DNA from: Paenibacillus hexagrammi
Lineage (GTDB): Bacteria; Bacillota; Bacilli; Paenibacillales; NBRC-103111
DNA: 64,000 bases
Reading direction: 5' to 3'
Assembly (NCBI RefSeq): GCF_021513275.1
Contig: NZ_CP090978.1
Span: 4,726,501 to 4,790,500, forward strand
The translations under genes were made by a program, and so were the position numbers. Shown here piece after piece: positions 17,519-25,520 of the stretch; position 1 is the first letter of the stretch, and each line of letters begins with the position of its first letter. The notes beneath the pieces were generated by a model, which saw only the letters and a program-made list of their open reading frames with translations, was not told where the DNA came from and did no database searches.

Positions 17519-18544
17519 TTACTGATGACGTTCTTTGGCTACTTCCTCAACAAAGTGTCCATCCAGGAATGAATCTGCATCCGGTATGGAGGAAAGCATG
17601 TCTAGTCCCTTCAGGAATTCAGCCGTTTTCTTGGATGTGAAGGCCAGGGAAGTATAGGAATCGCCTTTCTGGAAGGCCTTCAGGTTATCCTCGATTTGAA
17701 AAATCTTCACACTGTTCACGCCGGCCTTGTATTCGTCAAGCGGTGTTTCCGCGGCTTTCGCCATGATCTGCAGCGACTCTTCCGGATTGGCCTTCCAGTA
17801 GTCCAGCGCATCGAACCATGCGTTAATAATTTTCTTTACATCTTCCGGACGATTCTTCGTTACTTCCTCACGGAACACGAGAAGATCTGGAATGAGCCCT
17901 GGAGTATCCGCGGAGGAGAACAGCAGCTTTCCTTTGCCCGAAGCTAGCGCCTTACTCAGGAACGGCTCCCACAGCACAGCCGCATCCAAATTCCCCGAAA
18001 TAAATGCCGGACCGGCATCATTGACCGTCATATTCGTATATGCGACGTCTTTCTCGGCCAAGCCCGCCTTCTCCAAGGAAGTCAACATGAGCAGGTGATC
18101 CACCGTACCCAGCTCTGTTGCCACCTTTTTCCCTTTCAAATCCTGCAGGGATTGAATCTCAGGCTTGACGACTACACCATCGCCCCCATTGGAGTTGTCG
18201 TTCACCAGAACGCCTTTCAGGCCAATGCCCTTGCTGGCCGGTGCCAGTGTATCGCTCAGCGTCTGACTGTTTGCATCCACTTTACCGGAAGCCAGTGCCG
18301 ATAGCGAATCACTGTAGACCGGAAACCAGACAAGCTCAGCGTTGACACCGTTTTTCTCAAAGAAGCCCTTCTCCTTCACCAAATACCAGACGAACCAGCC
18401 CGGCCAAGGACTTAACGCAATTTTGATCGGCTCTTGCCCTCCGGCCTTGGCCGTCGTTGCAGCTTCTTTACTACCCCCGCATCCGCTTAATACGGAACCC
18501 ATCAAAACCAGCGCCAGCATCAAACTTACCCAACTTTTCTTCAT
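17519..18544 (-). CDS. ABC transporter substrate-binding lipoprotein (SsuA/TauA/NrtA-like), guanidine-riboswitch operon
   Basis: A 341-residue lipoprotein. The start ATG at 18544 follows GGGGAGGAAG; a longer frame runs back into the riboswitch and is not used. The signal is LMLALVLMGSVLSGCGGS with lipobox Cys23. The mature protein is a type-2 periplasmic-binding fold of the NMT1/SsuA class (KIALSPWPGWFVWYLVKEKG, FFEKNGVNAELVWFPVYSD, VDANSQTLSDTL, KGKKVATELGTVDHLLM, GNLDAAVLWEPFL). It delivers the ligand to the permease/ATPase pair downstream. Homology alone would say sulfonate or nitrate. The ykkC leader argues for guanidine or a related guanidino compound. Confidence 0.92.
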   Translation of the reverse strand: MKKSWVSLMLALVLMGSVLSGCGGSKEAATTAKAGGQEPIKIALSPWPGWFVWYLVKEKGFFEKNGVNAELVWFPVYSDSLSALASGKVDANSQTLSDTLAPASKGIGLKGVLVNDNSNGGDGVVVKPEIQSLQDLKGKKVATELGTVDHLLMLTSLEKAGLAEKDVAYTNMTVNDAGPAFISGNLDAAVLWEPFLSKALASGKGKLLFSSADTPGLIPDLLVFREEVTKNRPEDVKKIINAWFDALDYWKANPEESLQIMAKAAETPLDEYKAGVNSVKIFQIEDNLKAFQKGDSYTSLAFTSKKTAEFLKGLDMLSSIPDADSFLDGHFVEEVAKERHQ

Positions 18545-18572
18545 TCCGAATCTTCCTCCCCGTGTTTGCTGA

Positions 18573-18623
18573 TAAAAAATAAAGCCCGGAACGATATCAA
18601 GTTCTGATATCCTCCCGGGCTTT
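18573..18623 (-). terminator. Riboswitch expression-platform terminator
   Basis: On the reverse strand AAAGCCCGG and CCGGGCTTT pair, enclosing an inner GATATCAGAACTTGATATC hairpin, and are followed by ATTTTTTAT. The 5' arm is also the conserved 3' strand of the aptamer. Ligand binding would therefore prevent terminator formation and switch the operon on. Confidence 0.85.
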
Positions 18624-18712
18624 TGTCCCTCCGTGTGCACGGCATGTGGTGCCGTGTGTCCTCTCTTGGACCAGACCAGCTGATCTTCCCCGCTGCGGAA
18701 CCCTAGAAAACA
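18610..18712 (-). ncRNA. Guanidine-I riboswitch (ykkC-yxkD leader)
   Basis: Read on the reverse strand, the leader shows the hallmark blocks of the ykkC class in order: CTAGGGTTCCG, CTGGTCTGGTCCAAGAGAG, ACACACGG, a CACGGC/GCCGTG helix, then CACACGGAGGGACAAAAGCC and CGGGAGGA. These match the guanidine-sensing subtype (B. subtilis ykkC has the same ACACGGAGGGA and AAAAGCCCGGGAG blocks). It ends in an overlapping terminator and precedes the ABC operon, a usual gene partner. Related ykkC subtypes sense ppGpp, PRPP or nucleoside diphosphates. They are less likely given the gene context. Confidence 0.88.
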
Positions 18713-18747
18713 TTGATGCTATGCGATTGTCTGACTGATTTGTTTCC

Positions 18748-18777
18748 ATCATAGCCGATACACTTTCTTTATGTCAA
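18748..18777 (-). promoter_or_regulatory. Sigma-A promoter of the riboswitch/ABC operon
   Basis: Reverse strand TTGACA (18777-18772), 18-bp spacer, TATGAT (18753-18748). It lies about 35 bp upstream of the first riboswitch block, at the distance expected for transcription to start just before the aptamer. Confidence 0.75.
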
Positions 18778-18803
18778 TATATATAACATATATTTTTAAA
18801 ACC

Positions 18804-18832
18804 TTGTCAAAAATAATCTTGTGTAATATTAT
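18804..18832 (+). promoter_or_regulatory. Sigma-A-like promoter reading toward the ATP-grasp gene
   Basis: TTGTCA (18804-18809), 17-bp spacer, TATTAT (18827-18832). It precedes the small frame at 18868 and the double ATP-grasp gene at 19140. It is divergent from the riboswitch promoter. Confidence 0.55.
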
Positions 18833-18867
18833 ATAACATATACTAATGAAAAAATGAGGTGAATCAG

Positions 18868-19041
18868 ATGCACTCGATCCATTTTCATATTCGGATGTTA
18901 GCTAATGATGCACTGGCTCCTGATTATAAGAAAGAAACTTCCATTCCTTCCCCAGCTCATGAAGCAGCGTCGATCACTTCCTCTACGCTTACCCCGCAGC
19001 CTCACACGATGTCTACTCATGCAGACAACAAGATGAAATGA
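18868..19041 (+). CDS. Possible small protein upstream of the double ATP-grasp gene
   Basis: A 57-residue frame starting MHSIHFHIRMLANDALAPD, with GAGGTGA five nt before ATG and a promoter-like pair 36 bp upstream. The second half is rich in Ser, Thr, His and Pro, with no cysteine and no membrane segment. It has no family I recognise. It sits 98 bp before an ATP-grasp gene, in the position a ligase substrate peptide might take, but nothing proves that. It could equally be a leader frame or spurious. An imperfect hairpin lies between it and the next gene (19082-19123). Confidence 0.35.
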   Translation: MHSIHFHIRMLANDALAPDYKKETSIPSPAHEAASITSSTLTPQPHTMSTHADNKMK

Positions 19042-19139
19042 TTAACAAACTCATATAAATGATGTTCAACCTCTCATAAACAGACTCCATCCTAGCCATA
19101 CTTTGTATATGGCGGAGTTTAGTAGGAGAGGTTTTTCTT

Positions 19140-21281
19140 ATGTTAATTGGCGTATACAGCTCCCATCAACCTTCAGCGGTTCTTCCGAAAGAGCGCTTGG
19201 ACGCGCTTCTTGACGAAGCCTCTAAGCAAGGGGTTGAGTTGATTTTTTTTGACGATGCAGGTATCGAATTGACATCCGGAAGCATCCGGGGACGCAAGCG
19301 AGTTTCCGCTCATTGGTCGGAGGAAGGGAACTACCCGCTCCCCAAGTCCGTAATAGCTATCAACCCGCTTCCAGTAAGCCAACAATCCGAACAGGCGAGG
19401 AAGCTTGCACAGCTCGTCCCGTTCAGTTCGCATGTCATTAACGGCAAGTACGATATGTATCAAAAAATGCTGAAATCAACAGATTTAGCTAGCCTCATTA
19501 TGCCAACCCATGTGATAACCGGAATGGATACCGTGCTGCATTTCCTTCGCGAATATCCGCATGCGATTATCAAACCCGATCTAGGGAGACAAGGTCATTC
19601 CATCGTTGGCATCAAGTCGGTAAGTGAAGGCAGCTACACGTGGCAGGAGCGTGCGGAAGTCACCTCATGCAGCACCAAGGAACTGGAGCAGCGGCTTATT
19701 CATCTGCTTGCCCAGGGCGTCATGCTTATTCAGCCGTATCAGCATATCCGCACCAAGAAGGACGAACCCTTCGACTTTCGGGTTCATGTGCAAAGGGACG
19801 GCGAAGGATTGTGGCGGGTTACCCATGTCTATCCCAGGATCGGTGCGCCAGGGTCGTTAATCAGTAATCTGAGCGGCGGCGGCCGAACCGTGCCGTTGGA
19901 CGTCTTTTTTCAAGAAGAATATCCAGAGCAGCACCCATTCTTAGGACTTTATTTGAAGCAGCTCGGACTCAACATTGCGGAGCATCTGGACAGCTTTTAT
20001 CCATTTGATCTTGATGAGCTAGGCATCGATCTTGTTATTGACCGGTCGCGCCGCACCTGGTTCTATGAAGCGAATACATCGCCGCAGACCCGGTTCCACG
20101 AACGGGAACGAGCTGCACATACGATTGCCTATGCGTTGTATTTGGCGCGGCAAAGCAGCAGTCTGCAGCTCCAAAACAACTACAGCTCCAACAAAAGCGA
20201 ATCTACCGAGAAGTACGTCATCGGCATGCTGGCTCCCGTTCATCTGGAACAGAGCTTCGCAGAGGCTTGCAACGCAGTAGCCAAGCTGTACAATGCCGAG
20301 TTCTACTATTTTCATCCTAAGAATGTCAAAATGGAGCAACAGATGATTATCGGGCGTGTATTCGAAGATGGGGTGTGGGTCAAGAAGCCTTGCCCGCTTC
20401 CCGATGTGGTCTATGATCGATTTAAACGTAGAGGCATCATCGAATATGAAGTACTCTACGACTCACTGTCAGACATCCCCTTCACTCACGAGCTGGAGGG
20501 CGGCTCCCTGAGCAAGGAGAGGGTCTATGATTGGCTGAGCCAACACCCGCTTTTGGCCGATACGGTTATCCCTTACATGTCTGTTGAGGATGCCCCATTC
20601 ATGTTGGAATTCACCGACAAACACGGCAAGATTGTTATCAAACCTGCTGTCGGCTCCCATGGCAAGAGCATTATCATCATTCAAAAAAGAGAGCAGGATT
20701 ACGAGCTGTTCGACCAGCAGTTTCTGCATTATTTGAGTCGGATCGAATTCGAAGCCTTCCTGCAAATGTTCTGCAATCAAGGATACGTAGCTCAGCGCCA
20801 TGTCGATAGTTCTTCTAGCGAAGGCTTTCCCTTCCATCTGCGGACTCACATGATGAGAGACGGCGACGGGAATTGGGCTGTAGTATTCATCCAGCCTTTC
20901 ATCTCCCTGTCTTCGGCCAGACAGGTGACGAACCATCAAGGCACGCTCCGTCTTGCTTCTAAGTGGGAATGGTTCCTGTCCAGCCAATATGGCGAAGCCT
21001 TGCATATGGAGATGGATCGCAAACTCAAAGCCTATGCCCTCAAAGCTGCTGACTACCTATCCGAGTGCCTGGGTAAACAATGTCATGAAATCGCGTTAGA
21101 CATTGGTGTAGACAGCGATCGTTCCTTGTGGCTCTTTGAGGCCAATTTCAATCAAATCGGCAATACATTTCACGGTTTTGAAGCCGCCAGGTTCGCCATC
21201 CCCTTTGCGCTTCATCTGGCCAAAAACAAAAAGAACCGGGCTAACGCCGCGGCTCTTCCTGAGGAAATATTTAATTCATAA
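19140..21281 (+). CDS. Tandem (double) YheC/YheD family ATP-grasp protein
   Basis: A 713-residue protein that contains two complete YheC/YheD modules, about 1-350 and 362-700. Each has the nucleotide-binding beta-strand pairs and catalytic core of ATP-grasp enzymes: module 1 PHAIIKPDLGRQGHSIVGI, FDFRVHVQRD and RTWFYEANTSPQTRF; module 2 KIVIKPAVGSHGKSIIII, FHLRTHMMRD and LWLFEANFNQIG. Single-module relatives in B. subtilis are endospore coat-associated proteins of unknown reaction; the fold is that of carboxylate-amine ligases. Usual members are about 360-450 residues, so this looks like an internal duplication or fusion. GGAGAGG precedes the ATG. It ends convergent with an SLH gene, overlapping it by 11 bp. 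The substrate is unknown. Confidence 0.88.
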   Translation: MLIGVYSSHQPSAVLPKERLDALLDEASKQGVELIFFDDAGIELTSGSIRGRKRVSAHWSEEGNYPLPKSVIAINPLPVSQQSEQARKLAQLVPFSSHVINGKYDMYQKMLKSTDLASLIMPTHVITGMDTVLHFLREYPHAIIKPDLGRQGHSIVGIKSVSEGSYTWQERAEVTSCSTKELEQRLIHLLAQGVMLIQPYQHIRTKKDEPFDFRVHVQRDGEGLWRVTHVYPRIGAPGSLISNLSGGGRTVPLDVFFQEEYPEQHPFLGLYLKQLGLNIAEHLDSFYPFDLDELGIDLVIDRSRRTWFYEANTSPQTRFHERERAAHTIAYALYLARQSSSLQLQNNYSSNKSESTEKYVIGMLAPVHLEQSFAEACNAVAKLYNAEFYYFHPKNVKMEQQMIIGRVFEDGVWVKKPCPLPDVVYDRFKRRGIIEYEVLYDSLSDIPFTHELEGGSLSKERVYDWLSQHPLLADTVIPYMSVEDAPFMLEFTDKHGKIVIKPAVGSHGKSIIIIQKREQDYELFDQQFLHYLSRIEFEAFLQMFCNQGYVAQRHVDSSSSEGFPFHLRTHMMRDGDGNWAVVFIQPFISLSSARQVTNHQGTLRLASKWEWFLSSQYGEALHMEMDRKLKAYALKAADYLSECLGKQCHEIALDIGVDSDRSLWLFEANFNQIGNTFHGFEAARFAIPFALHLAKNKKNRANAAALPEEIFNS

Positions 21282-23046
21282 GTCCTACACGCTTCAGCAG
21301 CTGCATGAGCAGCATGGCACTTTGCGCTTTCGTACCTGAGCTTGAGGATGAAATTGACGTGTCGCTCACGCCTTGAATGAGGCCTGCTTGTATGGCTTCT
21401 CCAACTTCTTGCTTTGCCCAGTCGGATACGTTTTGGAAATCCTGATACTGAGTGAGCTTCGGAGCCGAAGCACTTGCAGGGAGAATCAAATCATAGGCTT
21501 TTGCGGCACGTATAAGCACAGCTGCCATCTGCTCCCTAGTGATGATCCGATCCGGAGCAAAGAGATCTTCAGCGACTCCTTTGAAAATACCCGCCTCAAC
21601 TGTCGCTTGAATCGCCGCCGCATCTGCGGCATCCGGATTTATATCATGAAACGGACTAGCTTGAGCCGACATTTCGGATCCCGCCAATCCCAAAGCGCGA
21701 GACATCATTACCGCAAACTCTGCTCTAGTGATGTTACTATCAGGATTAAAGAGGGATCCGGAGTCTTGTATGATCATTTTATCAGACAGAGTTTGTATAG
21801 CATCCGATGCCCAGTGTCCCTTCGTATCGCTGAACGCCGGGGCGGTGTGTTCAATAACCATGAAGGTTCCGCTTCTAGTGCTGTGCAAATCGACACTACC
21901 GTCAGCGTCCACCGTCAAAGGAACCGGAGTCAAGCGCCCATTCTCGACCATGACACCGACCAGATTCTTGGCATCCTGAGGGGCAGCTGGCAGAGACATA
22001 CTAACAGAAGCAAACTGCTTGTCAAATCCAGCAACAGGGGATTCTTTGCCATCTACGGTTAATGTCAGCTTAAGCTGGTATGCATCACTAACCGCCTTAC
22101 CCGCAGCTGCCTTTACTGTAGGAGCTGGCTGCTTCATAATATCTATACGTACGCTAGCTTGATCCATAGTGGTACCTGCTTGAGCAACAGCACGCTGCAG
22201 CGCGGACGAAGCGGATGGAATGCGAACACCTACATCCCCTGTCTGAATCGCCAATACCGCTTTTTTATCCGCCAGTGCATGTATCGCGGCTCCCGGAATA
22301 TTGGCCTGAACATCGGCTCCATTCACAGATGCAGCTTTGATCGTGATGACTTCACCCGACTTTGCTTTGCCGGCAGCTTCTTTCAAACCGTCAGCAAGCA
22401 CTTGGATGGTTGCCACTTGATTACCGTTTGCGGAAGTCCCCATCTCAACAGATGCGGCATTCGCAGTCTTGTTGTCTTTGGTAGATGCTTCAATGGCTAC
22501 ATTAGAGTTAGGAGTGCTTGAGGAGCTTTCCGATTTTTTCACGTGAATATTTACAATACCGAATGATTGTCCGTCTACCAGCATGTAGGTAAAGTAGTCA
22601 TCACCTGTAAAACCAGCATTCGGCGTATATTCATATTCGCCAGTATCAGCATCCACGAGACGGACCGATCCGTTTTCTGTGGATTTCAATATTGCATAAT
22701 TGACCCCGTCATCCTTGACGTCAGCTTGTTGGTTCGCAGCTAAATATCCTCTTAGCAACTTGTTAGCTTTGACCGAGACACTACGGTCCATGGAAGGATT
22801 GTATTCACCGTTATTCTGCGACTGTATGGTTGTTGTCGTGGATTGAATCATATTTTGAAAATAGGACAGGGAATTCCCTTGATAAACAGGAATTTGTTCC
22901 ACACTTTGGATGTTCTGCGGATTCGTCTGTGCATACGCACTTGCCGTTCCCGTCATGCTCGAAGTTAACGAAACCGCTAATAAGGAAGCGTTAACGAGTT
23001 TTAAATAAGCCTTTTTCCGTTTGCCATTGTTTGTCTGGTTGTCCAT
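21271..23046 (-). CDS. S-layer homology domain-containing surface protein
   Basis: A 591-residue exported protein. The signal peptide ends TASAYAQ near 40. Residues about 75-170 form a cadherin/VCBS-like Ig domain (VRLVDADTGEYEYTPNAGF, TGDDYFTYMLVDGQSFGIV). A Thr/Ala-rich middle region follows, then three C-terminal SLH domains (FSDTKGHWASDAIQTLSD with ITRAEFAVMM; HDINPDAADAAAIQATVEAG with ITREQMAAVL; a degenerate third). It should attach to secondary cell-wall polymer. No catalytic domain is seen. It starts 25 bp after a YheC/YheD gene on the same strand and is probably co-transcribed with it. Confidence 0.88.
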   Translation of the reverse strand: MDNQTNNGKRKKAYLKLVNASLLAVSLTSSMTGTASAYAQTNPQNIQSVEQIPVYQGNSLSYFQNMIQSTTTTIQSQNNGEYNPSMDRSVSVKANKLLRGYLAANQQADVKDDGVNYAILKSTENGSVRLVDADTGEYEYTPNAGFTGDDYFTYMLVDGQSFGIVNIHVKKSESSSSTPNSNVAIEASTKDNKTANAASVEMGTSANGNQVATIQVLADGLKEAAGKAKSGEVITIKAASVNGADVQANIPGAAIHALADKKAVLAIQTGDVGVRIPSASSALQRAVAQAGTTMDQASVRIDIMKQPAPTVKAAAGKAVSDAYQLKLTLTVDGKESPVAGFDKQFASVSMSLPAAPQDAKNLVGVMVENGRLTPVPLTVDADGSVDLHSTRSGTFMVIEHTAPAFSDTKGHWASDAIQTLSDKMIIQDSGSLFNPDSNITRAEFAVMMSRALGLAGSEMSAQASPFHDINPDAADAAAIQATVEAGIFKGVAEDLFAPDRIITREQMAAVLIRAAKAYDLILPASASAPKLTQYQDFQNVSDWAKQEVGEAIQAGLIQGVSDTSISSSSSGTKAQSAMLLMQLLKRVGLMN

Positions 23047-23071
23047 TGATCGTCGTGCTCCTCAAGTTAAA

Positions 23072-24174
23072 TTAAGTAAGTGTGTTTGCAAAAAGGCCTG
23101 CAGACTTCAGTGTTTCTCTGGAATTGGATTGCTGTGTACCATTTTCTTCTGCCAGGTGGACGGTGTGATCAATAAGATGTCGAGCCACATCCATTTCAAC
23201 AGCAATCGTACCGATTCGAATTAAGTTCACTTCAAATAGCCATAGCCTTCCTTGTAAATCCATACCGAGATCCATGGCGACTTCATTGATGTTGTAGTCA
23301 AGCAGTGTCTGCAAGTGAGCGGCAAAGTCAATTCCCAATGCATAGAGCTTACTGCGAAAGGCGTGAGATTCTTTTTCCCTAGATTCATCCGGTAAAATGT
23401 ATCCAGCTCAGCCGTGAAGCCGCCAGTACTCAAATTCGAGGTTTTACCGGACTTCTCTCCGATTCTCGGATAAACCCGTGCGATATGCCACTCACCGCCC
23501 TCCCCTTTAGCAAGATGAATACGGATATCGAACGGATTGCCTTCTTTCGTTTCACTGCGAATGTAAGGCTGAATCAAATAAGCCTGCTTGCGTGACTCCC
23601 ATATCCCTGTTATCCAATCTGTAAATTCATGCTCATTCAAAGAAAGCCGTTGTTTCTCGGCAATAACCGTGAATCCCTGTGGCTCTTTCTTCATGTAATA
23701 GAGACTATGGCCGCCGTAGCTTCCGACAGGCTTCATAATAACCTCTTGCCGCCGCTCCAACCATTGGAATACTTGATCTACACGAGTGAGTTTGAGTGAT
23801 GGAATTAATAGATTCTTAAATCTACCGTCTTTAAGCAGGAGGCGGTACATTTCCATCTTGTTACCTACACCAGCAGGCTTGTTTGTCGTCATAGGAATAT
23901 CAGCAAATGCCTCATAAACCTCCGCGTACTTCTTTCCCCTTCGTGCTGCTCTGTCATGAATCGCATCCGGATAATCAAATGTTTGCATCACCCATTCATC
24001 CTTGATCCAAATCTGACCTTGAATGGTTTTATGAACCATATCGACATCTTCCGGTAGGAAATAAAAAAATTCCACACCCTTTAGCTTCGCAATGGCGGCA
24101 AGTGCAAATTTCAAGCGAGTACCAGCCCTTCTTTCGCACATCATCGCAATTGATAGCGGCCGTTCTGTTGTCAT
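23072..24174 (-). CDS. YheC/YheD family ATP-grasp protein, single-base frameshift
   Basis: Start ATG at 24174 (MTTERPLSIAMM) follows GGGAGGGTAAG. The N-terminal frame covers VIMKPVGSYGGHSLYYMKKE and FDIRIHLAKGEGGEW, then loses the family pattern after NLGKKNLTPF. A second frame supplies ALGIDFAAHLQTLL and GRLWLFEVNLIRIGT. One extra T in the T3 run at 23357-23359 joins them as NLTPFRSKLYALGIDF, giving 367 residues that align end to end with the neighbouring paralogue. It is a carboxylate-amine-ligase fold of unknown substrate, spore-coat associated in B. subtilis. It lies between its paralogue and an SLH gene. Confidence 0.85.
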
Positions 24175-24210
24175 CTTACCCTCCCTTAAACACTCAAGCA
24201 CCTGTTCTTT

Positions 24211-24248
24211 GTATTCATTATAAAGGGCAACAGGCGAAAATGGATCCA
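24211..24248 (-). repeat. Duplicated promoter-region element, copy 1
   Basis: This 38-bp block upstream of the second YheC/YheD gene matches the block at 25396-25433 at 32 of 38 positions. Read on the reverse strand, both contain TTATAATGAATAC, a possible -10 element, and CCATTTT upstream. The tandem duplication therefore included the promoter. Confidence 0.6.
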
Positions 24249-24273
24249 TTTGCGATTTGGTAATGTATGACTC

Positions 24274-25362
24274 TCAAGCGAATATCAGTTGGCGCGACTG
24301 ATCCATGCGCTTAGTCTGTTGGACTGCATGCGTTCTCGCCAAATGAATGGCATAATCAATGGCATGTCTTGCAATCTCAACCTCTTGGAAATTCACACCG
24401 ATCCGATTAAAGTTGACCTCAAATAACCAAAGCTTCCCATTAGCATCAAGCCCCATATCCATAGCAAGTTGATGCAAACCGTATTTAAGCAGCTTCTCCA
24501 TATGAGGAGCAAAGGTCAGTGCCAGTTTACTCAGCTTTCTCTTGAAATCCCGAATATTCGGCATACCTAAGTCTAGCTCACAAAAATGATCCAGATCAGC
24601 CAAATATCCGCCTGTGCTGAAATTGGAAGTGATACTCGTCCTTGGCCCCACTCTCGGGTAAATTCTCACGATTTGCCAATCTCCGTTTTTACCTCTTGCC
24701 ATATGTGCGCGTATATCAAACGGATTACCATCCTGCGTTTCGCTGCAAATGAGGGGCTGTATCAAATACCGGATGTTATCAGCCATGCCCTCGGTTTGGA
24801 GCCATTTTTCTAGTTTAGATTCAGTAAGATGAATGGTTTCTCGGTCTTTGATGACCGTAAAGCCGGTTTGTGTTTGTTTCACGCAGAATACCCTCTTGCC
24901 CTGCATACCTCTGACTGGTTTCAAAATAATTCCTTGATACCTGTCGAGCCACAAACGGATTTGTTCCATGTTAGTAACTTGAACGGATGGAATCAACAGG
25001 TCGGCGAATCGACCATCCGATTCGATCTTTCGATATACCTGCATCTTGTCCCCCACCTTGAAAGGCTTGTCCGTCGTCATAGGAATGGAAGCAAGCCCCT
25101 CGTACACTTCGTCATGAAACTTCCCTCTTCGAGCCACACAATCATGGATGACATCGGGGTACTCAAATGTTCGTGTGACCCATTCTCCCATCGATAGGGT
25201 TTGGCCATGAATGGTTTTATCCTCAAGATTAACGTCCTCAGGCACAAAATAAAAAAAGGAAGCATCATTCGCCTTTGAAAATGCCGCACATGCAGTCTTT
25301 AGGCGGCTAACGTTCCTAGTCTCACACATCATTCCAATGGTTAACTCTCTCTCTGTTGCCAT
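24274..25362 (-). CDS. YheC/YheD family ATP-grasp protein
   Basis: A 362-residue protein starting at ATG 25362 (MATERELTIGMM) after GGGGAGGTCAC. It has the full single YheC/YheD module: GIILKPVRGMQGKRVFCV (ATP-binding strand pair), LIQPLICSETQDGNPFDIRAH, VRIYPRVGPRTSITSNFSTG and MGLDANGKLWLFEVNFNRIG (metal/ATP core). It is a tandem paralogue of the next gene, duplicated with its upstream element. Together with the double-module gene, four ATP-grasp modules of one family occur within 6.3 kb. The reaction is unknown. The family is coat-associated in Bacillus and structurally like RimK/glutathione synthetase ligases. Confidence 0.9.
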   Translation of the reverse strand: MATERELTIGMMCETRNVSRLKTACAAFSKANDASFFYFVPEDVNLEDKTIHGQTLSMGEWVTRTFEYPDVIHDCVARRGKFHDEVYEGLASIPMTTDKPFKVGDKMQVYRKIESDGRFADLLIPSVQVTNMEQIRLWLDRYQGIILKPVRGMQGKRVFCVKQTQTGFTVIKDRETIHLTESKLEKWLQTEGMADNIRYLIQPLICSETQDGNPFDIRAHMARGKNGDWQIVRIYPRVGPRTSITSNFSTGGYLADLDHFCELDLGMPNIRDFKRKLSKLALTFAPHMEKLLKYGLHQLAMDMGLDANGKLWLFEVNFNRIGVNFQEVEIARHAIDYAIHLARTHAVQQTKRMDQSRQLIFA

Positions 25363-25395
25363 GTGACCTCCCCTAGTGCAGTCGTTAGTTAACTC

Positions 25396-25433
25396 GTATT
25401 CATTATAAGAGGGAACCGGCCAAAATGGAGCCA
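25396..25433 (-). repeat. Duplicated promoter-region element, copy 2
   Basis: Matches 24211-24248 at 32 of 38 positions and lies at the same distance upstream of the first YheC/YheD gene. It contains the conserved TTATAATGAATAC on the reverse strand. Confidence 0.6.
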
Positions 25434-25460
25434 CCTGAGGGGTGGTAATATATGTAGACG

Positions 25461-25503
25461 AAAAAAAGCCTGATCTCCATCTACAGATAGAGACCAGACT
25501 TTA
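25461..25503 (-). terminator. Rho-independent terminator of sdhCAB
   Basis: On the reverse strand AGTCTGGTCTCTATC pairs (with three G-U) to GATGGAGATCAGGCT and is followed by seven T. It lies just past the sdhB stop. Confidence 0.8.
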
Positions 25504-25520
25504 TTATGAAAGTGTGCTTA

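Noticed and set aside
18545..18640. Longer N-terminus for the ABC binding protein
   Set aside because: It would translate the riboswitch terminator. The ATG at 18544 has a clear ribosome site and begins a lipoprotein signal.
19082..19123. Imperfect hairpin before the double ATP-grasp gene as a terminator or riboswitch
   Set aside because: The stem is interrupted and no T-run follows. No known RNA motif matches, so it is not listed as a feature.
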